A model generated the notes under the pieces. The model saw only the letters and a list, made by a program, of their open reading frames with translations. It did not search any database and was not told where the DNA came from. Positions 44,980 through 54,845 of a stretch of 64,000 bases of DNA are shown here, piece by piece. Position 1 is the stretch's first letter. Every line of letters begins with the position of its first letter. The DNA comes from Deltaproteobacteria bacterium (GTDB lineage Bacteria; Desulfobacterota; Desulfuromonadia; Geobacterales; Pseudopelobacteraceae), in the NCBI GenBank assembly GCA_021780495.1, contig JAJXYO010000045.1, positions 31,093 to 95,092 of the forward strand. Direction: 5' to 3'. The position numbers were made by a program, and so were the translations under genes.

Positions 44980-45839
44980 TGACCAGCTCGCTTTTGTTTA
45001 ATGTCGCGACGTTAACCTATCTTGTCTCCATGCTTCTTTTTTTCGCCTTTATGGCCAGCCGAGCCAAGGTTCTCGGAACCGCCGGGATCGTCGCTGCTTA
45101 CTTCGGGTTGCTGACCCAGACCGGCGCCATCGCCATGCGCTGGAAGGAATCCTACGACATGGGTGTCGGTCATGCCCCGCTGTCAAACCTTTACGAGTCG
45201 GTGGTCTTCTTCTCGTGGACAATCGTGCTGATATTTGCCCTGCTCGATTATAAATATAAATACCGGGTGATCGGCGCCTTTGTTATGCCCTTTGCCCTGC
45301 TCGGCATGACCTGGGCGCAACTCGGGATGAACAGCGGCATCGAACCGCTGGTTCCGGCGCTGCAGAGCAACTGGCTGCTCTATCACGTCATCACCTGCTT
45401 CCTGGGTTACGCTGCCTTTGCCGTAGCCTGCGGTATCTCCATCATGTACCTGATCAAGGCCAATCACGATGAGAGCGGTCAAAAGGCCGGCGAGTCGAGC
45501 ATCATGGGTATGTTTCCGCCCATCAGGGTGCTGGATGACCTCAATTACCGGGCCATCATGATCGGTTTTCCTCTTTTGACCCTCGGTATCATCACGGGGG
45601 CCGCTTGGGCCAACTATGCCTGGGGTACGTATTGGAGCTGGGATCCCAAAGAAACCTGGTCCCTGATCGTCTGGTTTGTATATGCCGCTTTCCTGCACGC
45701 CCGCTTCACCAGGGGCTGGGTCGGCAAACGCGCTGCCTGGCTTTCGGTTATCGGCTTTGCCGCCACCATCTTCTGTTACCTGGGCGTCAACCTATTCCTT
45801 TCAGGTCTGCATAGCTACGGTGGTGGGGGTAAGATGTAG
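44979..45839 (+). CDS. ccsA: CcsA/ResC-type heme handling protein
   Basis: A 286-residue multi-pass protein. The heme-binding tryptophan-rich WWD-type segment is YAWGTYWSWDPKETWSLIVW (about 210-229). About eight membrane segments are predicted. Together with ResB it brings heme to apocytochromes in the periplasm. A terminator lies about 90 bases downstream. Confidence 0.95.
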   Translation: MTSSLLFNVATLTYLVSMLLFFAFMASRAKVLGTAGIVAAYFGLLTQTGAIAMRWKESYDMGVGHAPLSNLYESVVFFSWTIVLIFALLDYKYKYRVIGAFVMPFALLGMTWAQLGMNSGIEPLVPALQSNWLLYHVITCFLGYAAFAVACGISIMYLIKANHDESGQKAGESSIMGMFPPIRVLDDLNYRAIMIGFPLLTLGIITGAAWANYAWGTYWSWDPKETWSLIVWFVYAAFLHARFTRGWVGKRAAWLSVIGFAATIFCYLGVNLFLSGLHSYGGGGKM

Positions 45840-45925
45840 AAATAGCGTGACAGTGCAACGTGCCGCTCCCTGTTATGCATGAGGCGGCACGCCGCAAGAA
45901 TGGTTGCCCAATGACCATCGCTCGC

Positions 45926-45973
45926 AAGACCTTTATCCAATGTGTGGTTTGCATTGGATAAAGGTCTTATTTT
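45926..45973 (+). terminator. Strong intrinsic terminator after resB-ccsA
   Basis: A 17-bp perfect stem (45926-45942 with 45952-45968) is followed by ATTTTT. The remaining 125 bases before the Tim44-domain gene contain only its promoter region. Confidence 0.92.
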
Positions 45974-46098
45974 TGCCCTTGAAATTCTCAGGGTCAGTGC
46001 CTATGTTGAACTAGGTGTGAGTAATAACCGGCGTATCACCACTGATTCTGAAACATGGAGAGATCTTTAATGAAGGCAACCCCAAGGAGCAATAAACG

Positions 46099-47034
46099 AT
46101 GAAAAAACTGATTTTAAAGCTGTGCAGTGTGCTGGTGGTCATGACGCTCCTGAGCGTCACCGTACTGGAGTTCAATGCCCACGCCAGGGCCGGAGGAAGC
46201 CGTTCATTTGGCAGTCGCGGCTCACGCAGCTATTCCCAGCCGGCCAGTCCCTCGTATCAGCCGAGCCAGTCGGCAACGCCTGCCCCGGGTAGCATGCCGC
46301 AACAGCAGCAGAGCGGCGGATTCATGAGGAATATGGCTGGTGGTCTGCTGGGCGGGGTCGCGGGAGGTATGCTGGGTGGCATGCTTTTCAGGGGCCTTGG
46401 CATGGGTGGTGGAGGCGGCGGCATATTTGGCATTATCCTCCTGGCCGGGATAGCTTTTCTTCTGTACCGGTTTATCAAAAACAGGAGTACATCCGATTCC
46501 GCTACCCCTTATGCTCAGGATGGATATCATGGCGGAACCGTTGCTTCTGTTTCCAATGATTCGAACGGTTATGGACAGCCTGCAGGTGATGTCACGACAG
46601 GCCTGGGGTATATTCGCCAGATGGATTCTTCGTTTGATGAACAGCGCTTTAACGATACGGCCATGGATATCTTTTTCAAAATCCAGGGAAGCTGGATGAA
46701 TCGTGATCTGGCACCGGTATCCGGGCTCCTGACCGATGAGATGAAACGTATCTTTCAGGAGGACCTGGATCGCCTGCTACGGGATCGACAGGTCAACCGA
46801 CTGGAGAACATCGCTGTCAGAAACGTAGAGATCGTTGAGGCGTGGCAGGAGTCGGGACAGGATTTCGTCACCGCCTTGATCTATGCCAACCTGCTGGATT
46901 ACACTACCGATGACAGCAGCGGCGCGGTCGTATCCGGCAGCAAGACAGAGCCGGTTAAATTCGAGGAGTACTGGACATTTACCCGGCCGGTCGGCAACAA
47001 TCCCTGGCGTCTGACGGCGATTAACCAGAAATAA
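46099..47034 (+). CDS. Tim44-domain membrane protein
   Basis: A 311-residue protein. The N-terminus is a signal or membrane segment (LVVMTLLSVTVLEFNAHA), then a Ser/Gln/Pro-rich part, a Gly-rich tract (GGLLGGVAGGMLGGMLFRG) and a second membrane helix (IFGIILLAGIAFLLYRFI). The C-terminal 150 residues form a Tim44-like domain (FKIQGSWMNRDLAPVSGLLT, FVTALIYANLLDY). Bacterial Tim44-like proteins are membrane-attached and little characterised. AAGGAG precedes the ATG. Confidence 0.87.
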   Translation: MKKLILKLCSVLVVMTLLSVTVLEFNAHARAGGSRSFGSRGSRSYSQPASPSYQPSQSATPAPGSMPQQQQSGGFMRNMAGGLLGGVAGGMLGGMLFRGLGMGGGGGGIFGIILLAGIAFLLYRFIKNRSTSDSATPYAQDGYHGGTVASVSNDSNGYGQPAGDVTTGLGYIRQMDSSFDEQRFNDTAMDIFFKIQGSWMNRDLAPVSGLLTDEMKRIFQEDLDRLLRDRQVNRLENIAVRNVEIVEAWQESGQDFVTALIYANLLDYTTDDSSGAVVSGSKTEPVKFEEYWTFTRPVGNNPWRLTAINQK

Positions 47035-47075
47035 AAAAACAAACCTCCGAAGTTTACGAAACCTCGGAGGTTTGT
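47032..47075. terminator. Hairpin terminator, second copy of a repeated hairpin
   Basis: ACAAACCTCCGA (47039-47050) pairs with TCGGAGGTTTGT (47064-47075). The minus strand continues with TTTTTTTA, so it terminates the amidohydrolase gene; it also follows the Tim44 gene. The loop resembles that of the hairpin at 35586-35618. Confidence 0.8.
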
Positions 47076-47164
47076 CCAATAAACCAGCGCAACAGGTCCC
47101 CCTCTTCCCGCGATTCTCCCGCAGCAGGCTGCCACCGATCTTTCAAGAGTTTTTATTCGGATGG

Positions 47165-48463
47165 TTATGCCCCGCCGGAAAGCCCATTCAAGCACACATC
47201 TACAATTTTCCCTTGGCCGATGACCCTCTCCAATAGGCCCTTTTCATCTGTGCCGCAATGTGAGACGACCTGGAAATCCGCGCGTTTACCGACCTCCAGT
47301 GAGCCAACGCTGGTGGAGAGACCGAGGGCCGCCGCCCCCCCGCTAGTGGCCATTCGGAATACGTCAGCCGGTGAAAGCACGTCTGAAAACTGGTTCAGGG
47401 CGAAGCGCATCTCGTCCCACAAGGAGAGGGAGTCGTTGCTGGCCAGGGAGTCTGTGCCGAGCGCCAGCGGGATGGCGAGTTTCCTGAACAGGGCCAGTGG
47501 CGCCCGGCCTACATCCAGGCGGTCATTGCTGCGGGGGCAGAGGCAGACCGTTACGCCGCGCTGTTTCAGGATTTGTGCATCCGCCAGGTTTATGTGGACA
47601 CAGTGCACGGCCAGTGTTGCGGGCGTCAGCAGGCCGTGGCGGTCCAGCAACCCGGTGGAGGAACAGTGGCGGGGCGGCATGAGATACCTTTCCCAGCCGA
47701 CGAAGGGATACAACTCTGTAGCCAGCGGGCCGCTGGTGTCGAAGATGAATGCGCTCTCGGCCTGGGATTCGGAGAGGTGGATTGCCAGAGGCAGGTTGCG
47801 GGACAGCGCTGCATCACGGATAACGGGCAGGTTGGCCTCGCCGACCGTGTAGGGGGCGTGGGGGGACAAGCCGGACATCAGATGTTCGCCGCTCATGCCT
47901 TTGATGGCGCTCAGGGCCTGTTCCAGGCGTTCCTGAAAGCGGGACGGTTCATGCCCCAGCGCCTCAAAAAACAGGCGTCCACGAACAGGTGGCACTTCAT
48001 AGGACGCCAGCAGGTCGTAGCGGCTTATGATGTCGCCGACAACGGTCGTGCCCGACTCGATACATTTGCGCACCCCTTCGCCCAGCGAGGCCCGGAAATC
48101 ATCCTCATGCAGGCCTCGTGTGATCTTGATCAGCTGGATGACCCAGTCGCTGAAACGGCGTGGATTGTAGTCCACGTGGGTGCGCAGCCGCCAGGAGGGG
48201 AAATGGGTCAATTCGAGATGGGTGTGGGCATTGACGAAACCGGGCAGGATGGCGCAGTCATGATGTTCAATCACTGCTGCCGAATACCGGCTCTTCAGTT
48301 CCGCCAGCGTTCCGGTCGCAGCGATCAGGCCGTTGCGCACAAGGATCGCACCATCGGCAACGGGCGGTGTATCGGGATTGACCAGCCAGGCGGCTGTATG
48401 GATGGTGGAATCGGGCACGGCTGCAACCTCGGGGGCCTCACATGCGCTGTTGATTAGTATCAT
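47165..48463 (-). CDS. Amidohydrolase, deaminase type (aminofutalosine deaminase-like)
   Basis: A protein of about 432 residues in the amidohydrolase superfamily, close to the TRZ/ATZ and MqnX branch. Metal ligands appear in PGFVNAHTHLELTH, the later HLSESQAES, VHCVHINLAD, and the Asp of ALGTDSLASNDSLSLWDEM. These enzymes deaminate purine-like compounds; aminofutalosine in menaquinone synthesis is one possibility, supported only by family resemblance. The ribosome site at ATG 48463 is weak, and GTG at about codon 17 with GAGG upstream is an alternative. It is on the same strand as panP, 123 bases downstream. Confidence 0.82.
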   Translation of the reverse strand: MILINSACEAPEVAAVPDSTIHTAAWLVNPDTPPVADGAILVRNGLIAATGTLAELKSRYSAAVIEHHDCAILPGFVNAHTHLELTHFPSWRLRTHVDYNPRRFSDWVIQLIKITRGLHEDDFRASLGEGVRKCIESGTTVVGDIISRYDLLASYEVPPVRGRLFFEALGHEPSRFQERLEQALSAIKGMSGEHLMSGLSPHAPYTVGEANLPVIRDAALSRNLPLAIHLSESQAESAFIFDTSGPLATELYPFVGWERYLMPPRHCSSTGLLDRHGLLTPATLAVHCVHINLADAQILKQRGVTVCLCPRSNDRLDVGRAPLALFRKLAIPLALGTDSLASNDSLSLWDEMRFALNQFSDVLSPADVFRMATSGGAAALGLSTSVGSLEVGKRADFQVVSHCGTDEKGLLERVIGQGKIVDVCLNGLSGGA

Positions 48464-48586
48464 ACCGCACTTTGGACAAAATCAAAATCCATTCCTGAGA
48501 GTACCAACAGAACAGGCGGAAAACCGGGCTGTTCCACCTGTAGTGCCTCCATCAATCACCAAGCGCTCCCCGTATCGATGTAGTAA

Positions 48587-50230
48587 TCAAACCGGGGAGG
48601 TGCCGTGTTGCTCAATCTGCTGCAGCAACGCCCGGATCTCGGGTTGCTGCACGATCTCGCACTGTTCGGTCAGGACCGATTGCAGAATTGCGTCGGTTGT
48701 CAGCGGGTTGGCTAAAACGGCGCGCAACACGGTGATCTCTTCGCCATAAGCGGCCATGTGCAGCCGGGTCCGGGAGACAAAGGTCTTGCCGGCTTCCCGT
48801 TGATTCTTTTGCAGCAACTGGCAGACCTGATCCAGCACGGCATTGATGGCGGCGCTTTGTTCTGCCGTTGCTCCAGCCAGGGTCTGCTGGACAACGTGGG
48901 GGCAGTAGCGGTAGGTGAGGATATTCAGCTCCGGTTCGCTGGCCAGCTCGAAATCGGGATGTTGCCGGATCATGGCCGCAAAGGTCTGCGCCCGCTCGAT
49001 TCCCATATCGATCAGGAGTTCGTACCCTTTGCGGCCGATGATCGAGAGACCGGCATGGACCAGCAGCGCCATCCCCGGACGCGACCCTTCCAAGGTATGG
49101 CTGCCAAGATCCTTGGAACCATGGCGCAGGATATAAGCGGCGTGATGTTCGATCGCCGACACGGCGGTGGGATCCTTGAAGACGACCATTCCCGCCCCCA
49201 TCGGTACGTACAGTTGCTTGTGCGCGTCGATGGTGACCGAGTCGGCCCGTTCGATGCCGTTGAGCAGGTGGCGATGACGGTCGGAGAAGAGGGTTGGGCC
49301 GCCCCAGGCGGCATCCACGTGGAAGTGGCAGCCGAGCTCCAGTGCGAGATCGGCCATTGCCTCCAGAGGATCGACGTTGCCGGTCTCGGTGGTACCGGCG
49401 ATGCCGACCAGCGCCAACGGCCGGATGTTCTCATCTTGCAGGCGCCGGCATTCTTGCCGCAGCAGCATCAGGTCGATACGGTTGTTCGCGTCGGTCTTCA
49501 CCCGGATCAGATGATCCCGGCCGAGGCCAAGCAGGTCGGCTGCCTTGCCGAAGGAGTAGTGGCCGCGCTCCGAGACGAGGACGGCAACCCCTTCACAGCC
49601 GAGATGCTTCAGGGCCCTGGCCAACCCTTCCTGGGCAATGCCGCGGAAGGCCCCGTCCGGCGCAAAGAGCCGGTTGCGTGCCACCCACAGCGCCGTGACA
49701 TTGGCAATGGTACCGCCGGAGCAGAAGGCTCCCAGGGCATGTTGGCTGTTGTGGATCCATGACGGGTAGAATGCGTCGTCGCGGCGGTAGACCAGGTGAT
49801 GGATCATGGCCAGGACCTGCCGCTCCATCGGCGTAAAGGCCTTTGAGGTCTCTACCTTGACCAGATTCTGGTTGAGGGCGGTCATGAGCCGCGCCAGGGG
49901 GAGCATGAAGTAGGGGAGCGCCGAGGTCATGTGGCCGACAAAGCCCGGGGCGGCGGTGTGGACCGACTGCGCCACCAGATGCTCTTTGACGAACTCGGTG
50001 TATTCGGAGACATAGGTCGGTTCTTCCGGGATGGCGCAGGAGGCGAAATTCGCTTCGATCTCTTCCAGATTGCGTTCGATGGCGACGATATGAGTCTGCA
50101 AAAAGCCGGTTACATCGTCGCTAATGGCCTGATCGATGGCCCCAAGGGTAGAATCGGGCGCTTCCGGTACGGTGAAGATCCGGTAAAGGTTTTCCAGGTT
50201 GGCGCGGGCAGTGTCTCGATTTTTCGGCAT
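48587..50230 (-). CDS. panP: PLP-dependent aspartate 1-decarboxylase
   Basis: A 547-residue pyridoxal phosphate enzyme. The N-terminus (NLYRIFTVPEAPDSTLGAID) is diagnostic of the PanP family, which makes beta-alanine from aspartate in bacteria lacking pyruvoyl PanD. The PLP lysine is in SVTIDAHKQLYVPMGAG, and DAAWGGP and GTTETGNVDPL are typical of group II decarboxylases. panC and panB lie immediately upstream on this strand, which supports the substrate assignment. ATG 50230 fits the family start; an upstream ATG at 50272 is possible. It is 120 bases after panC. Confidence 0.9.
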   Translation of the reverse strand: MPKNRDTARANLENLYRIFTVPEAPDSTLGAIDQAISDDVTGFLQTHIVAIERNLEEIEANFASCAIPEEPTYVSEYTEFVKEHLVAQSVHTAAPGFVGHMTSALPYFMLPLARLMTALNQNLVKVETSKAFTPMERQVLAMIHHLVYRRDDAFYPSWIHNSQHALGAFCSGGTIANVTALWVARNRLFAPDGAFRGIAQEGLARALKHLGCEGVAVLVSERGHYSFGKAADLLGLGRDHLIRVKTDANNRIDLMLLRQECRRLQDENIRPLALVGIAGTTETGNVDPLEAMADLALELGCHFHVDAAWGGPTLFSDRHRHLLNGIERADSVTIDAHKQLYVPMGAGMVVFKDPTAVSAIEHHAAYILRHGSKDLGSHTLEGSRPGMALLVHAGLSIIGRKGYELLIDMGIERAQTFAAMIRQHPDFELASEPELNILTYRYCPHVVQQTLAGATAEQSAAINAVLDQVCQLLQKNQREAGKTFVSRTRLHMAAYGEEITVLRAVLANPLTTDAILQSVLTEQCEIVQQPEIRALLQQIEQHGTSPV

Positions 50231-50350
50231 GATGGTTTCACTTTCGGCACAGCACTGCATGAACTGCTGCATCAGTACAACTGGGGAGGATAGTACTTAC
50301 AGCGTACTCATGTATCGCTGCTGCATAAACGTCATGATCCCCGGCATGGT

Positions 50351-51202
50351 TTACCGTTCATCTCCCAGCAGGGTGTTATCGATCAGCCGGGTCGTCCCGA
50401 TTATGACCGCCAGGGCCATCAGTGTTGTGTCTGAAACGTCTGAGACCGTCGCGAGTGTGGCGGCATCGCGCAGTTCCAGGTAATCGATCGTTGCGGCAGG
50501 CTTCGCCAGGATCAGATTCCGAGCGGCTTCGATCAGCCGTGCGGCGTTCCGCTCACCGGCCGCATAACGTTCACGCACCAGCCGGATCGCTTTTGACAGG
50601 CTCAGGGCGCTTTGGCGCTGGTCTGGTGACAGGTAGGCGTTGCGCGAGCTCATGGCCAGACCGTCCGCCTCGCGCACAATCGGCATACCGACGATCTCCA
50701 CCGGCAGGGACAGGTCGGCCACCATGCGGCGGATGATGGCCAGTTGCTGGAAATCCTTCTTTCCGAACAGGGCCAGATCCGGTTGAACGATATTGAACAG
50801 TTTGGTCACCACCGTGGCAACACCATCGAAGTGGCCGGGGCGGCTGGCCCCGCACAACGGCAGTGCAAGCTCTTTGACCCTGATGGCGGTCTGGAAACCG
50901 GGCGGGTACATCTCTGCAGCAGTGGGCGTGAACACAATATCCACGCCGCATTCCCGTGCGATGGCGCAGTCGCCCTCCAGATTGCGCGGGTAGCGCTCCA
51001 GATCCTCGCTGGGGCCGAACTGGATCGGATTGACGAAGATCGACAGTACCAGGCTGTCACCGCGGGAGCGGCCCTCACGCAACAGCGAGGCATGTCCCTC
51101 GTGCAGGTAGCCCATGGTCGGGACGAAGGCGATGCCTTTGCCCGCGCGCTTGAGTAAAAGCGCGGCCTGTTGCATTTCCGCGATTGAGGTGATGATATTC
51201 AT
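50351..51202 (-). CDS. panC: Pantothenate synthetase
   Basis: A 283-residue enzyme that ligates pantoate and beta-alanine with ATP. The ATP-binding motifs [15 protein letters not shown] (HxGH) and [20 protein letters not shown] are present, as is [13 protein letters not shown]. Its ATG overlaps the panB stop by four bases (ATGA), so the two are translationally coupled. panP follows downstream. Confidence 0.97.
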   Translation of the reverse strand: MNIITSIAEMQQAALLLKRAGKGIAFVPTMGYLHEGHASLLREGRSRGDSLVLSIFVNPIQFGPSEDLERYPRNLEGDCAIARECGVDIVFTPTAAEMYPPGFQTAIRVKELALPLCGASRPGHFDGVATVVTKLFNIVQPDLALFGKKDFQQLAIIRRMVADLSLPVEIVGMPIVREADGLAMSSRNAYLSPDQRQSALSLSKAIRLVRERYAAGERNAARLIEAARNLILAKPAATIDYLELRDAATLATVSDVSDTTLMALAVIIGTTRLIDNTLLGDER

Positions 51203-51999
51203 GAGAAGGAATGCGCCTCGGTCGGGAACTCACCATTTTGTACCTCGGTCACGTACTGTTTGACCGCATCGCTGATGAGTGGTCCCAGATCGGCGTAGCG
51301 CTTGACGAATTTGGGAGAATACTTCTCGCATAGACCGAGGATGTCGTGGATCACCAGCACCTGGCCGTCGCAGGCGGGACCGGCGCCGATTCCTATTGTC
51401 GGGATGCTCAGTTCTGCCGTGATGTCTGCCGCCAGTTTGGCCGGAATTCCCTCCAGCACCACTGCAAAGGCCCCGGCGCTCTGGACGGCATAGGCATCCT
51501 CCAGGATGCGCTCGGCCTGTTCCTTGCGACCCTGTACCTTGTAGCCCCCCATGCGATGGACCGACTGGGGGGTCAGTCCGATGTGGGCCATGACCGGGAT
51601 GTCGATCTGGCTGACGGCCCGGATGACATGGGCCATGTTCATGCCTCCCTCGACCTTGACCGCTTCGGCACCCCCTTCCTTGATCATGCGGCCGCAGTTG
51701 CGGCAGGCATCCTCAGTGCCGGTCTGATACGACATGAAGGGCATGTCGGCCACCACCAGCGCCTTTGGCTCAGCCCGGCGCACAGCTTTTACATGGTACA
51801 GCATCTCATCCATGGTTACCGGCAGTGTGGTGTCATGACCGGCAACAACAACACCGGCCGAGTCACCCACCAGGATCATGTCAACGCCGCCCGCATCAAC
51901 CAGGCGGGCAAAGGGGAAGTCGTAGGCGGTCAGTACCGTGATGCGGCGACCATCGTGCTTCATCTGGAGAATTTCCGGTATGGTAATCTTTTTTCGCAT
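51199..51999 (-). CDS. panB: 3-methyl-2-oxobutanoate hydroxymethyltransferase
   Basis: A 266-residue (beta/alpha)8 enzyme that makes ketopantoate. Motifs [39 protein letters not shown] and the end of the barrel [17 protein letters not shown] are typical. The Mg ligands Asp are in GDSAG and VVADMPF. ATG 51999 ([11 protein letters not shown]) is preferred over an upstream TTG. It is the first gene of panB-panC-panP and has a structured leader with its own terminator. Confidence 0.97.
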   Translation of the reverse strand: MRKKITIPEILQMKHDGRRITVLTAYDFPFARLVDAGGVDMILVGDSAGVVVAGHDTTLPVTMDEMLYHVKAVRRAEPKALVVADMPFMSYQTGTEDACRNCGRMIKEGGAEAVKVEGGMNMAHVIRAVSQIDIPVMAHIGLTPQSVHRMGGYKVQGRKEQAERILEDAYAVQSAGAFAVVLEGIPAKLAADITAELSIPTIGIGAGPACDGQVLVIHDILGLCEKYSPKFVKRYADLGPLISDAVKQYVTEVQNGEFPTEAHSFS

Positions 52000-52035
52000 A
52001 AGCCTGTTCCCACCTTTTAACAAAAATGGCTTCTA

Positions 52036-52178
52036 ACATGCACTGCCTGCCAAGCTAAGTTACGTGCGCTAATGGATCAATTTTACGGACTGATTTCTAA
52101 TCAGCACCGCTTGCTACGCAGGTAAGTGAAATAGAGATCATTTTCTATTGCAACGCCTGCTACGCAGTTAAGTGCGCT
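52036..52178. repeat. Three imperfect direct repeats in the panB leader
   Basis: Related units occur near 52036 (ACTGCCTGCCAAGCTAAGTT), 52105 (GCTTGCTACGCAGGTAAGTG) and 52153 (CGCCTGCTACGCAGTTAAGT). Their spacing is irregular. They lie between the leader terminator and the panB start codon. No function can be assigned. Confidence 0.5.
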
Positions 52179-52181
52179 CAC

Positions 52182-52216
52182 GAAGTATTTTCTGTCAAAA
52201 CCACAGAAAATACTTC
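52182..52216. repeat. Perfect 14-bp hairpin in the panB leader
   Basis: GAAGTATTTTCTGT (52182-52195) and ACAGAAAATACTTC (52203-52216) are exact complements around CAAAACC. It lies just downstream (minus strand) of the leader terminator. Confidence 0.6.
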
Positions 52217-52224
52217 TACCGCAC

Positions 52225-52252
52225 TAAAAAACACGCCGGTTGAGAGGCGTGT
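52225..52252 (-). terminator. Leader terminator upstream of panB
   Basis: On the minus strand ACACGCC (52252-52246) pairs with GGCGTGT (52237-52231) and is followed by TTTTTTAG. It lies 3' of the structured leader and before panB, as in an attenuator. Confidence 0.8.
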
Positions 52253-52397
52253 TGACGGACAGTCAGACATGACTGGTGGGATATTCCCTTCCGTCCCGGT
52301 TCGCCTGCGAATCCGCGCGGTATGACTGTTACTATGCTCCGATATGTTGCATGATCGGCCCCGAAAGGGTGGCCGTCGAGACCGGGAAAACCTTATA
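52253..52397 (-). ncRNA. Structured leader RNA of the pan operon, possibly a pan-motif RNA
   Basis: The minus strand from a TATAAG box (52397-52392) to the terminator contains several G/C-rich hairpins. One is CGGC-CA-CCC / GGG-GCCG with unpaired bases. Another is GGATTCGC / GCGAACC with one bulged adenine. A third is CAGTCA / TGACTG, where two copies of CAGTCA compete for one TGACTG. Known pan-motif RNAs precede pan genes in deltaproteobacteria and have a stem with conserved bulged adenines. The position fits; the exact consensus cannot be checked here. Confidence 0.5.
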
Positions 52398-52428
52398 GCA
52401 AAATGTGTACACTGAAGCTACCAAAAAA

Positions 52429-54405
52429 TCAGATCTGACAGGTGCGGTTCTTCATGGTCTCCAGTTCCATGATCACCTCGGCACTTTGCAGGCGGCGCTG
52501 TTCCATGTTGTCGAACATCTCCTTGACCATCTCGCTGACCGATTCCACCGTGTAGCGAATTTTTCTGCCATCCTCAACCTGCCGACCGGTGGAGTTGACC
52601 ATCTCGTGGGCCATGTCCTTGATGGTCTCGATGGAACGGGCGATACTTCGAGTGGCCTTGGCCTGGTCGGTTGAGGCGGTGAATATTTGCGAGGTCATGG
52701 AGCTGATGTCCTCCATGGACCTGGACACCATCTGGACGCTGATCACCTGTTCCTGTGTCGCCTGCTTGATCTGCTGGGTCATGTCCATGGAACAGACCGA
52801 ACTGTCGTAGATAGCCTTGAGGGTCTCACCGGTGCTGTGTCCCAGTTCAACCCCGCGGTGAACGAGGTTTTTTGTGACGGTGATGTTGCTGGCAGCGGTC
52901 TTTGACTCACTCATGATCTCTTCGATGATGCCGGTGATCTCCCCGGTCGAATGGCCTGTCTGGAGTGACAGGTTCCGGATTTCATCCGCGACCACGCCGA
53001 AGCTTTTTCCGTATTCACCCGCCTGGGCGGCGATGATCGAAGCGTTGAGCGCCAGCAGGTTGGTACGCTTTGTTATGTCGTTGATGACGCTGATGATATT
53101 CTCGATCCGGCTGCTGTTTTCCGAGAGGCGTGTGATGGCATCGTAGGAAAGCCCTACCGATGTCTGGATCTCGGCCAGGGAGTTGATGGTTTCGGTTACC
53201 ACGGCCATGCTCTCGTCGGCCTGTGATTTTACCTGACTGGAAACTTCGTGGGAAACGGCCGCATTCTGTTCGACGCTACCGATGGTACAGTTGATCTCTT
53301 CCATGGCGGCGGCCGACTGGTGGACTATGCCTGCCAGGTGGTCCAGGTTGCGGGTGACCTGCTCGATGGCGACCGAAATCTCGTTCACGGCGGTGCTGGT
53401 CTCATCCACGGATGCCATGACGCCTTCCGAGGCCGAGGCGATGATGGCGGTACCGTCGGCCACGGAATCAACATTCTCTTTGAGGTCCATGACATTGTGT
53501 GAGTATTCGTCGCGGCTTCCCAGCAGAAAGGCAAACGAACTTTCCATTTCGCTGGTCAATGTATCGATGGAGTTCAGCAGATTGATGCGGATGATGGCCG
53601 AAGAAACCTGATCGGCAAACAGCATGATCGTATCAACATCTGAATCGTTGAGGGCGCGCATGCTGGATTTATTGTCAATTCCGAATGCGCCGATTGTCCG
53701 CCCCTTGACAACGATTGGACAGAGGATGAAGCTTTTTGAGCGAAGCGGTTCCAGATTGTTATGGGGTGGCTGCAGATGATAGTCGGCCGGATATTTTGAG
53801 ATATCGTCAATCAGATAGACCTTTTTATCCACAAAGCATTTATAGATTACACCAATGGATGCATCAAGCGGCAACCTGACATCGGTTACGTCGAAACCAT
53901 ATGTACCTGAGGTTACGACAAAACGGAGCTGGTTGCTGTCGTCGGCCATCAGTATATTGACCCGCTCATAGCCCAGAACCTCATGCAGTCCCTCGGCACA
54001 TAACTGCAGAATCTCATCCAGATTAAGGGACATCTGTATCTTGCTGCTGATGTGATGGAAGTTTTTGATGTTGCTGTCCAGAACCTTGTAGCGGTTTTCG
54101 AAGATCTCCTTCTGGACTTCAACTTCGCGGTGCAGGATATCCAGTTCCACGGCCCGTTCATGCAACTCGTCACCGTTTTTGCCGATCAGGTATCCCAGCG
54201 TGGAGAGCACAAAAGCCGTTCCGATTCCCATGTAGGTGTACAGAGATACCTGTTTGCTGTTCATGAATACGTCGTTGAAGATCTGTTCCGTAAACGACAG
54301 TTTTACATCATAGAAAAACACTATCCTGATGAAGGTCCAGCCAATAGGCGCGCCGATGCCGAGCATGAAACCCGATAGGGAGTATGCCGTCGATTTTTTT
54401 GTCAT
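52429..54405 (-). CDS. Methyl-accepting chemotaxis protein with cytoplasmic GAF domain
   Basis: A 658-residue receptor. Two membrane segments (about 9-31 and 55-75) enclose only a short periplasmic loop. A coiled coil then leads to a GAF domain (about 120-275; [19 protein letters not shown]). The signalling domain has its tip at [20 protein letters not shown]. The GAF domain, not the periplasm, is probably the sensor. ATG 54405 has AAGGA upstream. It is the third gene of fba-pilZ-mcp, 19 bases after pilZ. Confidence 0.9.
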   Translation of the reverse strand: MTKKSTAYSLSGFMLGIGAPIGWTFIRIVFFYDVKLSFTEQIFNDVFMNSKQVSLYTYMGIGTAFVLSTLGYLIGKNGDELHERAVELDILHREVEVQKEIFENRYKVLDSNIKNFHHISSKIQMSLNLDEILQLCAEGLHEVLGYERVNILMADDSNQLRFVVTSGTYGFDVTDVRLPLDASIGVIYKCFVDKKVYLIDDISKYPADYHLQPPHNNLEPLRSKSFILCPIVVKGRTIGAFGIDNKSSMRALNDSDVDTIMLFADQVSSAIIRINLLNSIDTLTSEMESSFAFLLGSRDEYSHNVMDLKENVDSVADGTAIIASASEGVMASVDETSTAVNEISVAIEQVTRNLDHLAGIVHQSAAAMEEINCTIGSVEQNAAVSHEVSSQVKSQADESMAVVTETINSLAEIQTSVGLSYDAITRLSENSSRIENIISVINDITKRTNLLALNASIIAAQAGEYGKSFGVVADEIRNLSLQTGHSTGEITGIIEEIMSESKTAASNITVTKNLVHRGVELGHSTGETLKAIYDSSVCSMDMTQQIKQATQEQVISVQMVSRSMEDISSMTSQIFTASTDQAKATRSIARSIETIKDMAHEMVNSTGRQVEDGRKIRYTVESVSEMVKEMFDNMEQRRLQSAEVIMELETMKNRTCQI

Positions 54406-54424
54406 AGTGTCGTCCTTATCCAGA

Positions 54425-54799
54425 TCACGTCTCTGTGGCAAGTCTCTCGTCAATGGAGTGGTGAATCTCCTCAACCACCTTTTCGGCGTCGTCGCTGTTG
54501 TAGGCCACGATATTTTTCAGGTGAGTGTATGAATCAAGATCCATCTTCTTGAAGGTGAATCCTATGCCGTTTTCAGTAATTCTGCTGACCTCGCCGCTGA
54601 AATTGACGAATATCTCGGGAACGGTGCCGGTGAGGATGATGGTTATCTCGACCGGATCGCCCTGCTGTAGCCGTTCGCCCGTCAGCATGAACAAGCCGCT
54701 CATGCTGAGGTCTTTAACGTCGCCATGAAACTGGCGTTCCGCTGTCTTGATGGTTGCATCAACCTTGAAGTTGACGCGGGAAAATTTTCTGGTGCTCAT
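54425..54799 (-). CDS. PilZ-domain protein
   Basis: A 124-residue single PilZ domain. Both c-di-GMP motifs are intact: RKFSR (RxxxR, residues 4-8) and DLSMSG (DxSxxG, about 30). AGGAGG precedes ATG 54799. It lies between fba and a GAF-type chemoreceptor on the same strand with short gaps, so it may link c-di-GMP to that receptor's output. Confidence 0.9.
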   Translation of the reverse strand: MSTRKFSRVNFKVDATIKTAERQFHGDVKDLSMSGLFMLTGERLQQGDPVEITIILTGTVPEIFVNFSGEVSRITENGIGFTFKKMDLDSYTHLKNIVAYNSDDAEKVVEEIHHSIDERLATET

Positions 54800-54845
54800 G
54801 TCAGAGCCTCCTGAAGCTGGTACCTTGAACGGAACTGTGAGTGGC

